A stretch of DNA of 16,435 nt, taken from an uncultured bacterium (GTDB lineage: Bacteria > Bacillota_I > Bacilli_A > RF39 > UBA660). The notes under the pieces are model-generated. The model did not search any database, was not told the DNA's origin, and worked only from the letters and a program-made list of their open reading frames with translations. Below are positions 6,972 to 13,470 of the stretch, in pieces; position 1 is the stretch's first letter, and the number at the start of each line of letters is the position of its first letter. The position numbers and the translations under genes are program-made. The stretch spans positions 1 to 16,435 of the forward strand of contig OMUM01000007.1 of the NCBI GenBank assembly GCA_900314225.1, in the 5' to 3' direction.

Positions 6972-7616
6972 TCACCTATTATCTTCGGCTTTTTCATGTT
7001 CGTATTTATACTTTTTTACAATTTCATATAAATATTGCATATTTTTATCTAATTCACGTATCTCCTTAGCACGACTTTCTAAATCATTTTTTATTTCTTC
7101 TGGCAAATCGTCTGGTAACTTATAACAAAGTTTATGATCTAAACTAGCCCAACAATCCATCGCAATAGTTCTAATTTGTATTTCTGCCTCAATAAATTCA
7201 ACATTATTTAATAAATGAACAGGTACAAGAACATTAATATGATAGCTAGAATAACCTGTATCTTTTGGGTTTTTTATATAATCGCTTTCTTCTTTAACAA
7301 CAAATTCATGACTTGATTTAATCATATGAACGATCTCATATACATCACTTAAAAAAGAACAAACAATACGCATACCTACGACATCATGAATATATTTTTT
7401 TATATTAGCAACATTAAATTCAACATTATGTTTTTTTAGCTTACTTTTAATACTATCAATATTTTTAATACGTGTTTTTATATGTTCGATAGGATTATAA
7501 TTATAATTAAAATTATATTCATCAATTAATATATTAATCTCAGTATTAAGTTTTTGAAGAGCAAAACTATACTTAAGCATCATTTCTTGGAATTCATCTA
7601 TATCACTTAAATTCAT
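6972..7616 (-). CDS. Small alarmone (ppGpp) synthetase, RelP/YwaC-like
   Basis: This 214-residue protein is a stand-alone RelA/SpoT synthetase domain, which transfers pyrophosphate from ATP to GDP or GTP to make (p)ppGpp. Motifs in order are NPIEHIKTRIK (41-51), HDVVGMRIVCSF (77-88, with Asp78 the likely Mg ligand), YIKNPKDTGYSSYH (113-126, substrate binding), and EAEIQIRTIAMDCWASLDHKL (143-163, with catalytic-type Glu145). No hydrolase, TGS or ACT domain is present, and the length matches small alarmone synthetases (about 210). From remembered sequences it looks closer to B. subtilis YwaC/RelP than to YjbM/RelQ; this needs a tree. The ATG has a strong AGGAGG site. It ends in TGA, four bases before the next start. 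As this class has no hydrolase, activity is normally set by transcription and allostery. Confidence 0.93.
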   Translation of the reverse strand: MNLSDIDEFQEMMLKYSFALQKLNTEINILIDEYNFNYNYNPIEHIKTRIKNIDSIKSKLKKHNVEFNVANIKKYIHDVVGMRIVCSFLSDVYEIVHMIKSSHEFVVKEESDYIKNPKDTGYSSYHINVLVPVHLLNNVEFIEAEIQIRTIAMDCWASLDHKLCYKLPDDLPEEIKNDLESRAKEIRELDKNMQYLYEIVKKYKYEHEKAEDNR

Positions 7617-7657
7617 ATTATTTCCTCCTAACTTTATTATTAAAATATTCTTCTAAA

Positions 7658-7678
7658 AAATTTTATTTATAAAAATTT
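7658..7678 (-). terminator. Possible weak A/T-only terminator or attenuator
   Basis: AAATTTT (7658-7664) pairs with AAAATTT (7672-7678), overlapping the stop codon of the upstream gene. On the minus strand it is followed by six T. There are no G/C pairs, so termination would be partial at best; the next gene may be read through. Confidence 0.3.
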
Positions 7679-9110
7679 AAAATAAATTTCCAAAAAGACC
7701 TTTTTTCTTAACTAAAGAATCTAAATGATTATCTCCAGTCAAGCACCATAAAGCACTATATAAAATCATATTAGTCTCTCCAGGAAATAATCTATATTTA
7801 CTAGCAGGAAAAGTATAATCATAAAAAAATATAGGAATTTGCATTTCATAATCAATAGTAACTTTTTCTGTATTATAATCAGCAATTGGTAATTCTTTTT
7901 TCAATCCAAATAGACTACTAATAAATAAAGAATGCCTATTTTCAGAAACATTTACAATATTACCAAGAACCTTATCTATTTTATTAAGATTAAATTTCAT
8001 ATTATTAATTGTAGATGAAACATCCATAAAATAATCAAATATAATTAAATCATATGGAGTATTATCAATCAAATTAGCAATAACACTATAATTAATTAAA
8101 CTATCATCTAAAACCATAAAAGAAATGTCAGGATTATTTACTTGATTCAAGCCATTAGCATAAAAATTAACCAAGCCAACATGTTCCTTACTTGTTAATA
8201 TTAAGGCTTTTTTTTCATATTTTTTAAGTAAATTATTTAAACTTGTATTATAAACAATATTTTCAGCAAAATAATTAATAGAATATCTACTATATAATTG
8301 TATTAAAGAATATATAGGAATATTAACTTGTTGTCCTCGCATAACTTCAGGAGCTTTTTCATATATACATCTAATAAACCTATCATAATCATTTCTTCTA
8401 GTATTAAAGAAAAAAATAGTATCATTATTTTTAATAAAGCACTCATTAGTTGCACAAAAACCTTTTACTTTGCAAGGAATAATATTTTGTTCTTGCAAAT
8501 TCAATAATTTTTCATCAGTCCTAGTCCATCTTTCACAAGAACAATAAAATAGCATTTTTTCCATTTCACGCATTTCATCTTTAGACATATTATCATTTAA
8601 ATATTCTTTTCCAATAATAAAGCCAAGATTAATATGTTCATTTATATGATATTTAATATAATTAACAGTATCTATTAACTTTTTATAATCCTCTGTAGTA
8701 AATTGGGGAAGAATTAAATGTAAATATATTTTTTTTTCATTTTCTAAATTCAAATTATTTACAAAATTATTTAATATGTCAACAATTCTATCAGTCGTAG
8801 GTTCAATAAAAATATGTAACTTTGAATCTTTTGGAGCAATACTATTTAGAAAATTTTGATAAACTTGATTATTTTGAAGATTAGAAAAAACATTTTCTTT
8901 AATATATTCAAGTTCACTATTATATGTATCACCAATATAAAACTGCTGATAAGCACTTCTATATTCCAAACTATTAGTAAAAGCTGTTGTGAAAAAGGAA
9001 GTTTCTCGAGTTTTAGCTAAATTGGGCATTTCTTGATCAATAGAAATACTATAACTTCCAGGTTTTTCAATACCTAAACCATTAATTAAAAAAATAATAC
9101 TTTTTTTCAA
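7677..9110 (-). CDS. Phosphoglycerate mutase (iPGM)-like pseudoenzyme
   Basis: This 477-residue protein lines up by eye, end to end, with cofactor-independent phosphoglycerate mutase. Matches include KKSIIFLINGLG at the start, SAYQQFYIG (52-60) at the catalytic-Ser loop, KLHIF (97-101), RWTRTDEK (194-201) where iPGM has RWDRVEK, FFFNTRRND (233-241) where iPGM has the FxNFRPDR loop, Lys308, YDLIIFDYFMD (353-363), and IDKVLGNIV (378-386). The metal ligands are nearly all gone. Asn10 replaces the first Asp, the NPDMVGH motif has become MDVSST, and TADHGN has become SSLFGL (398-403). The DGG and DGRD segments are also missing. Only a Ser aligned with the nucleophile (Ser52) remains. Mutase activity is therefore unlikely; a binding or regulatory role is inferred. 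I chose the TTG at 9110 (AGGA ten bases upstream, MKKS start as in the family); a GTG at 9119 is the alternative. It lies 60 bases upstream of the alarmone synthetase. Confidence 0.75.
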   Translation of the reverse strand: MKKSIIFLINGLGIEKPGSYSISIDQEMPNLAKTRETSFFTTAFTNSLEYRSAYQQFYIGDTYNSELEYIKENVFSNLQNNQVYQNFLNSIAPKDSKLHIFIEPTTDRIVDILNNFVNNLNLENEKKIYLHLILPQFTTEDYKKLIDTVNYIKYHINEHINLGFIIGKEYLNDNMSKDEMREMEKMLFYCSCERWTRTDEKLLNLQEQNIIPCKVKGFCATNECFIKNNDTIFFFNTRRNDYDRFIRCIYEKAPEVMRGQQVNIPIYSLIQLYSRYSINYFAENIVYNTSLNNLLKKYEKKALILTSKEHVGLVNFYANGLNQVNNPDISFMVLDDSLINYSVIANLIDNTPYDLIIFDYFMDVSSTINNMKFNLNKIDKVLGNIVNVSENRHSLFISSLFGLKKELPIADYNTEKVTIDYEMQIPIFFYDYTFPASKYRLFPGETNMILYSALWCLTGDNHLDSLVKKKGLFGNLF

Positions 9111-9116
9111 AATAAT

Positions 9117-9137
9117 CACATCCTAATAATAGGATAC
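9117..9137 (-). promoter_or_regulatory. Hairpin over the ribosome binding site of the iPGM-like gene
   Basis: On the minus strand ATCCTA pairs with TAGGAT around a 4-base loop, and three G-U pairs can extend the stem. The AGGA ribosome binding site and the alternative GTG start (9119) lie in the 3' arm. With a TTG start this predicts low or regulated translation. It is only six Watson-Crick pairs, so it may have no function. Confidence 0.3.
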
Positions 9138-9144
9138 AACAAAA

Positions 9145-9176
9145 CAAAAAATTTTTACATAAAAATATGTAAAAAT
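9145..9176 (-). terminator. Terminator after map (A/T-rich stem)
   Basis: TTTTTACATA (9152-9161) pairs perfectly with TATGTAAAAA (9166-9175) around a 4-base loop, plus one flanking A-T pair. On the minus strand a run of T follows. The stem has only one G-C pair, so some read-through into the iPGM-like gene is likely. Confidence 0.55.
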
Positions 9177-9189
9177 AAATAAATTTACG

Positions 9190-9945
9190 TTAATTATCTA
9201 ACCTAGGAGTAAGTATTTCATATCCATCATTTGTTACTAAAACCGTATGTTCATAGTGAGCAGCTGGACTTCCATCTTGTGTAATTACTGTCCAATCATC
9301 TTCAGCAAAATAGATATCACGATGACCAAAAGTTAACATTGGCTCAATACAAATTACCATGCCTGGTTTTAATTTTGGACCAGTATGAGGAATACCAAAA
9401 TTAGGCACTTCTGGATCCTCATGCATTTCTTTTCCAATACCATGGCCGCAAAGCTCTCTGACAACACCTAAGTGATGTCCCTCAGCATATTTTTGTACTG
9501 CTGAAGCTATATCACCTATTCTATTTCCTGGCTTAACCATTTTTACACCTTCATATAGAGCTTTTTCGGTATGTTCCATTAAATACTTTTTGTCTTCGTT
9601 AACATCACCAACAGCATAAGTCCATGCAGCATCGCCTTGATAACCTTTGTATCCAATAACAACATCAATTGTTATAATATCACCATTTTTTAATTTTCTA
9701 CTAGATGGAATACCATGAACTACTTCATCATTAATAGATGCACAAATACTAGCAGGAAAACCTTCATATCCTTTTTCTGTTGGAATAGAATCATGATCTC
9801 TAATAAATTTCTCACATAACCTATCTAATTCTTTAGTAGTAACACCTTCTTTAATATATGTTTTAATAAATTGATGCATTTGTGATACAAGCATTCCTGC
9901 ATGTCTCATTAATTCTATTTCTCTTTCACTTTTAATTGTTATCAT
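9190..9945 (-). CDS. map: Methionine aminopeptidase, type I
   Basis: This 251-residue cytoplasmic metalloprotease removes the initiator Met from new proteins after deformylation. All the expected residues are in place: His77 (VVHGIP), metal ligands Asp94 (TIDVVIGY) and Asp105 (GYQGDAAW), His168 (CGHGIG), Glu201 (IEPML) and Glu232 (YEHTV). Its length is that of the bare type I catalytic domain, with no N-terminal zinc-finger extension. The usual Thr after the second metal Asp region is changed (GDAAWTYAVG instead of the more common GDTARTF), which is within family variation. The ATG has a GGAGGAG site. A near-consensus promoter lies about 80 bases upstream. In many Firmicutes map sits in the ribosomal-protein/secY cluster; here it does not. 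It probably forms a single-gene transcript with partial read-through downstream. Confidence 0.96.
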   Translation of the reverse strand: MITIKSEREIELMRHAGMLVSQMHQFIKTYIKEGVTTKELDRLCEKFIRDHDSIPTEKGYEGFPASICASINDEVVHGIPSSRKLKNGDIITIDVVIGYKGYQGDAAWTYAVGDVNEDKKYLMEHTEKALYEGVKMVKPGNRIGDIASAVQKYAEGHHLGVVRELCGHGIGKEMHEDPEVPNFGIPHTGPKLKPGMVICIEPMLTFGHRDIYFAEDDWTVITQDGSPAAHYEHTVLVTNDGYEILTPRLDN

Positions 9946-10022
9946 TCTATCTCCTCCAATTTAATATTTGTATATTTAATTAAATAAAATTTACATTTTA
10001 GAAAACATCCTTCAGATATAAT

Positions 10023-10051
10023 ATTATAAAACAAATTTAATATTTTCTCAA
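10023..10051 (-). promoter_or_regulatory. Sigma-A type promoter for map
   Basis: On the minus strand, TTGAGA (complement of 10046-10051), a 17-base spacer and a perfect TATAAT (complement of 10023-10028). The start should be near 10016, giving a leader of about 70 bases before the map ATG. I see no riboswitch-like fold in that leader. Confidence 0.75.
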
Positions 10052-10124
10052 CTAAACTAATTTTTAAAAAATAAACTAAATCATATATATAATTAAATTT
10101 AATTACATTAAAAAAATTTCTATT

Positions 10125-10159
10125 AAAAATAAAAAAGAAACATCAGTCAAGTTTCTTTT
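10125..10159 (-). terminator. Rho-independent terminator of the acidic membrane protein gene
   Basis: AAAAGAAAC (10133-10141) pairs perfectly with GTTTCTTTT (10151-10159) around a 9-base loop that includes the TGA stop codon. On the minus strand it is followed by TTTTTTATTTTT. The upstream arm lies inside the coding sequence. Confidence 0.8.
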
Positions 10160-11225
10160 GTAATTCTCTAAGAGTCATTAAGAATTCATTTGTTTTCTTA
10201 ATTTCTTCATCTAGCTTTTCATAATTAGCAGTATTTTCAAGTTCTAATTCAGTAGGAAATGCCTCTTCATTACTCTTTTCAATTCCATAAATTGGTGAAA
10301 TAATTGGACTACTTTTAAATTTCTTAGTAGTAGTTTGTTTAATTGGTTCTTGAATTAAATTATTAGACTTTGCCTCAACTGTTTGATACTCATAAGTATT
10401 TGAATCAGTAGTATCAAGGGCTTCTTCATCTTCATTCAAAATTTCTTCTGGTACAACATTCTCAATCTTAAATGATTCCTCATAAGTGGATACTTTTTCT
10501 CCAACTGTTTTCTCTAAGTCTTGAATACTTATTGGAACATTGCCCTCATCATATTGTGTAGCCTCATTTGCTTCATACATATCTTTGCTCTTTTTAACTA
10601 ACTCATCCAAACTTATAATAGCACTAGCTTCTTGTTCTTCTTCATAATTATTTAAAGCAATATTTTCTATTTCCGGTTCAAGTTTTTCTTGTTCTCTCAA
10701 TTTATCTTTTAATCTTTCAAGCTCATACTTAGCATCTTCAGGAGTTGGCTCAACACTAGTATATTGAAGTTCATCAGTAGGTTTAACTTCTTTACTTTCA
10801 ATAATAACTGGCTCTTTCTCAATAGCATCCTCAATAGAACTAATACTAGTTTCCATAGATTGCTCTAAACTAATATTTTCTTGAACTTTAGGACTATAAG
10901 CTTCTTTCAATTCAGCAGTATTATCTAATAATTCAACAACAGAATTAGCCTTTCCTTGAACAGTCGCTGTATTAATCTTCATTTTATCAGAACTAATTGT
11001 TTGAAGAATAGGCTTTTCATCAATAACCTTTTCTTCTTTAACTGGTACCTTTTCTTGTATCTTTTCAACTAATTTATTAAGTTCACGAGTATTATTTCGC
11101 ATACGATATTTCTTACTATTACTTTTAATAATATAACTAATAAAACATATCAAACACAAAATACCAGCAATTAAATATACAACCATAATCTCCTGTGAAG
11201 TTAAAAATTCCATTAAATCATTCAT
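10143..11225 (-). CDS. Single-pass membrane protein with long acidic cytoplasmic tail
   Basis: This 360-residue protein is not assigned to a family. A short N-terminus is followed by one hydrophobic helix (about 14-33), a basic stop-transfer patch (KSNSKKYRMR), and about 320 mostly polar, Glu-rich residues. Several stretches look helical or coiled-coil (about 170-190 and the last 30 residues). Near the C-terminus is a compact hydrophobic/proline island, FKSSPIISPIYGIE (303-316), which stands out from the acidic tail and looks like a docking motif. The positive-inside rule puts the tail in the cytoplasm, a layout shared with membrane anchors such as ZipA- or EzrA-like division proteins; that comparison is structural only. 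The ATG at 11225 is chosen because AGAGGTGG lies five bases upstream; an earlier ATG at 11264 lacks a site. It is divergent from the flippase gene. Confidence 0.8.
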   Translation of the reverse strand: MNDLMEFLTSQEIMVVYLIAGILCLICFISYIIKSNSKKYRMRNNTRELNKLVEKIQEKVPVKEEKVIDEKPILQTISSDKMKINTATVQGKANSVVELLDNTAELKEAYSPKVQENISLEQSMETSISSIEDAIEKEPVIIESKEVKPTDELQYTSVEPTPEDAKYELERLKDKLREQEKLEPEIENIALNNYEEEQEASAIISLDELVKKSKDMYEANEATQYDEGNVPISIQDLEKTVGEKVSTYEESFKIENVVPEEILNEDEEALDTTDSNTYEYQTVEAKSNNLIQEPIKQTTTKKFKSSPIISPIYGIEKSNEEAFPTELELENTANYEKLDEEIKKTNEFLMTLRELQKKLD

Positions 11226-11247
11226 TACATCCACCTCTAATATATTA

Positions 11248-11256
11248 ATTTTATCA
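11248..11256 (-). promoter_or_regulatory. Candidate extended -10 promoter for the acidic membrane protein gene
   Basis: The minus strand reads TGATAAAAT (complement of 11248-11256), which fits TGnTAnAAT-type extended -10 elements with one mismatch. The -35 position is poor (TTTATT). The start would fall near 11241, just before the ribosome binding site. Confidence 0.4.
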
Positions 11257-11442
11257 TGTTCCAAATAACCAATAAAGAAGAAAGAAAAACAAAATTTGTT
11301 CTTTACTAATTTATTTACAAATATTTACTTATGTTCGATTTACAAAACTTTTCATAGTAATCGACAAAATACCTTACAAAATAAATATAACATATTAAAT
11401 CAAATTATGATATATTTTTTTATAAAAAACATAAAATTTACT

Positions 11443-12744
11443 ATGAAAAAAAATTTTTTAAAATCTACTTTAATATTATTAATAGGAAGCTTAATTACAA
11501 AAATACTAAGTCTAGTAATTAAAATAAATATATCAAGGCTTATTGGCACCAAAGGAATAAGTATGTATATGTTAATACTTCCAACATTCATGTTATTTAT
11601 TAATTTAGCTTCTTTTTCTACCCCACTTGCCTTATCAAAACTAATATCAGAAGATAAAAGAAATAATAAAAAATTGCTTTTTTCAATAACCCCTATTCTA
11701 TTTATAATAAATATTCTTTTAATTATAATAATAATTCTAACATCAAAATATATAAGTACTAATTTATTAAGAAATAAAAATTTATATTTAAGCATTTTAT
11801 CAATGTCATTAGTAATACCATTTACAACAATTTCTTCTATTATCAGAAGTTACTTTTTCGGTAAAGAAAAAATGCTTCCTCATGTAATAAGTAATATTAT
11901 TGAAAATATTACTAGATTAATGCTAATTATAATAGGTATACCTAAAATTATAAAATATGGTCTAAAATATACTATTGCTTTTATTATCTTATCTAATATA
12001 TTTAGTGAAATTATCTCAACTATTACATTAATTTTATTTTTACCTAAAAAAATAACTATTAAAAAATCTGATTTAAAACCAAATATAACATATATGAAAG
12101 AAACATTAAGAATATGTATTCCAAATACTTTATCAAATCTAATTGGAAGTATTGCCTACTTTTTAGAACCAATAATTATAATTAAATTTTTAACTAAAAA
12201 TTATTCATTAAATTATATAACCCACGAATATGGAATAATTTCAGGATATGTTATTCCACTAATTCTTCTTCCCTCATTCTTTACCCTTGCCATATCACAG
12301 GCTCTATTACCTTTAATATCAAAAGAATATGTCAATGGAAATATTAAATATGTCAAAAATAAAATAAAAATCTGTCTTTTATTAATCTTATTATTTAGTC
12401 TATTTATAACAATCCCATTAGTACTAAAAGGAGAATTATTTTTAAAAATTATATACAATATAAATGAAGGATCTAACTATTTAAAAATACTTTCTCCTAT
12501 CATTATTTTAGAATACTTACAAGCACCACTTTCTTTTTGCCTTGAAGCAATTGGAAAAAGTAAAACTAACTTTATTTCATCATTAATAAGTATTTCATCA
12601 AGAACAATATCTTTAATCATATTATCAATGTTCAAAATAGGAATATACTCATTCATAATATCAATTTCTCTTAATATTATACTTACTACTGCATATTTAT
12701 ATAAAAAATTAAAATATTATCTAAATAACACAATATATACTTAA
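11443..12744 (+). CDS. MurJ/SpoVB-type lipid-linked precursor flippase
   Basis: This 433-residue membrane protein has about 12 helices. It belongs to the polysaccharide-exporter/MurJ-SpoVB (MOP) superfamily, which flips lipid-linked sugars such as lipid II across the membrane. Support comes from the opening MKKNFLKSTLILLIGSLITK, the SRLIGTKGISMYMLILP loop (from 31), SxPLALSKLISE (near 59-70), and RSYFFGKEKMLPHVIS followed by NIIENITRL (135-159). SpoVB-like proteins have RGYFxGxxxMxP...QVIEQ at the last position. It is shorter than typical MurJ (about 510-540). The start at 11443 is set by family alignment only: no candidate start (11296, 11407, 11443) has a visible ribosome binding site, unlike nearly all neighbours. 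The upstream codons to 11296 are not family-like. It lies upstream of the two-component genes with no terminator between, so read-through is possible. Which substrate it carries is unknown. Confidence 0.85.
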   Translation: MKKNFLKSTLILLIGSLITKILSLVIKINISRLIGTKGISMYMLILPTFMLFINLASFSTPLALSKLISEDKRNNKKLLFSITPILFIINILLIIIIILTSKYISTNLLRNKNLYLSILSMSLVIPFTTISSIIRSYFFGKEKMLPHVISNIIENITRLMLIIIGIPKIIKYGLKYTIAFIILSNIFSEIISTITLILFLPKKITIKKSDLKPNITYMKETLRICIPNTLSNLIGSIAYFLEPIIIIKFLTKNYSLNYITHEYGIISGYVIPLILLPSFFTLAISQALLPLISKEYVNGNIKYVKNKIKICLLLILLFSLFITIPLVLKGELFLKIIYNINEGSNYLKILSPIIILEYLQAPLSFCLEAIGKSKTNFISSLISISSRTISLIILSMFKIGIYSFIISISLNIILTTAYLYKKLKYYLNNTIYT

Positions 12745-12747
12745 AAA

Positions 12748-12769
12748 TTTCACATAAATTTCATATTTA
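12748..12769 (+). promoter_or_regulatory. 11-bp direct repeat, candidate response-regulator binding site
   Basis: TTTCACATAAA (12748-12758) is followed directly by TTTCATATTTA (12759-12769), matching at 8 of 11 positions, with TTTCA conserved. OmpR/PhoB-type regulators bind as head-to-tail dimers to repeats of this period. The first copy overlaps the -35 of the response-regulator promoter, so autoregulation is inferred. Confidence 0.45.
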
Positions 12770-12778
12770 TTGTATAAT
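12749..12778 (+). promoter_or_regulatory. Promoter of the two-component operon
   Basis: TTCACA (12749-12754), an 18-base spacer and a perfect TATAAT (12773-12778). The start should be near 12785, a few bases before the strong GGAGGG ribosome binding site (12791-12796). Confidence 0.65.
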
Positions 12779-12801
12779 ATTTTTAATTAGGGAGGGATTT
12801 C

Positions 12802-13470
12802 ATGAAAATATTAATAGTTGATGATGAAGATTTAATAAGAACAGTTATCAAAGAATATTGTTCCAATAATGGATATGAAACTGATGAAGCATCATCTGGT
12901 AAAGTTGCATTAGAAAAACTTAAAACCAAAGACTATGATTTAATGGTATTAGATATTATGATGCCTGAAATGGATGGCTTTACTATGCTAAAAGAATTAC
13001 CAGTCGAAAAAAGAATACCAACAATTGTTCTCTCTGCTCGTGGTGAAGAATATGATAAACTTGCTGGATTCGACTTAGGAATTGACGACTATATAACTAA
13101 ACCATTCTCACCAAAAGAGTTAATAGCCCGTATAAAAGCAGTACTAAGTAGAGCATCCAAACAAATGCCTACAATTTATAAACTCGACTCTTTAGAGATT
13201 AATTATTCCGCACACACACTAAAAATAGATAATAAAATAATTAATCTTACCCCGAAAGAATATGAAATCCTAACCTATTTAATTAAAAATAAAGAAATTG
13301 CAATCTCACGTGAACAATTACTTTCTAATGTCTGGGGTTATGATTTTTATGGAGATGATAGAACAGTAGATACACACATAAAAATGTTAAGAAATAACCT
13401 TGGTAAATATAAAAATCATATAATTACTATAAGAGGAGTTGGTTACAAATATGTGGAAGAAGAAGAATAG
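12802..13470 (+). CDS. OmpR/PhoB-family response regulator
   Basis: This 222-residue DNA-binding regulator has a receiver domain at 1-117: acidic pair Asp7/Asp8, phospho-acceptor Asp51 in VLDIMMPEMDG, switch Ser78, Tyr97 and Lys100 in DDYITKPF. A winged-helix output domain follows at about 125-220, with the typical LTPKEYEIL, SREQLL, VWGYDFYGDDRTVDTHI and RGVGYKY blocks. The ATG follows GGAGGG by five bases. The kinase gene starts inside its last 20 bases, so the pair is translated together. It belongs to the broad class containing PhoP, VanR and YycF/WalR; nothing here fixes the subfamily or stimulus. The 11-bp repeat in its promoter suggests that it controls its own transcription. Confidence 0.95.
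   Translation: MKILIVDDEDLIRTVIKEYCSNNGYETDEASSGKVALEKLKTKDYDLMVLDIMMPEMDGFTMLKELPVEKRIPTIVLSARGEEYDKLAGFDLGIDDYITKPFSPKELIARIKAVLSRASKQMPTIYKLDSLEINYSAHTLKIDNKIINLTPKEYEILTYLIKNKEIAISREQLLSNVWGYDFYGDDRTVDTHIKMLRNNLGKYKNHIITIRGVGYKYVEEEE

Noticed and set aside
6846..7031. A 61-codon open frame on the plus strand
   Set aside because: It lies opposite the membrane protein and alarmone synthetase genes, has no ribosome binding site and is only a mirror of hydrophobic codons on the other strand.
9946..10022. Possible riboswitch in the map leader
   Set aside because: The leader is about 70 bases, almost pure A/T, without conserved-looking stems or a terminator/anti-terminator pair.
11226..11264. 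A longer start for the acidic membrane protein at 11264
   Set aside because: No ribosome binding site precedes it, and it lies at or upstream of the candidate promoter. The ATG at 11225 has AGAGGTGG at good spacing.
11400..11795. A 131-codon open frame on the minus strand
   Set aside because: It is antisense to the flippase gene; the hydrophobic Ile/Phe composition is the expected shadow of A+T-rich membrane-protein codons.
12213..12458. An 81-codon open frame on the minus strand
   Set aside because: It is antisense to the flippase gene, with no start signal and no recognisable protein pattern.
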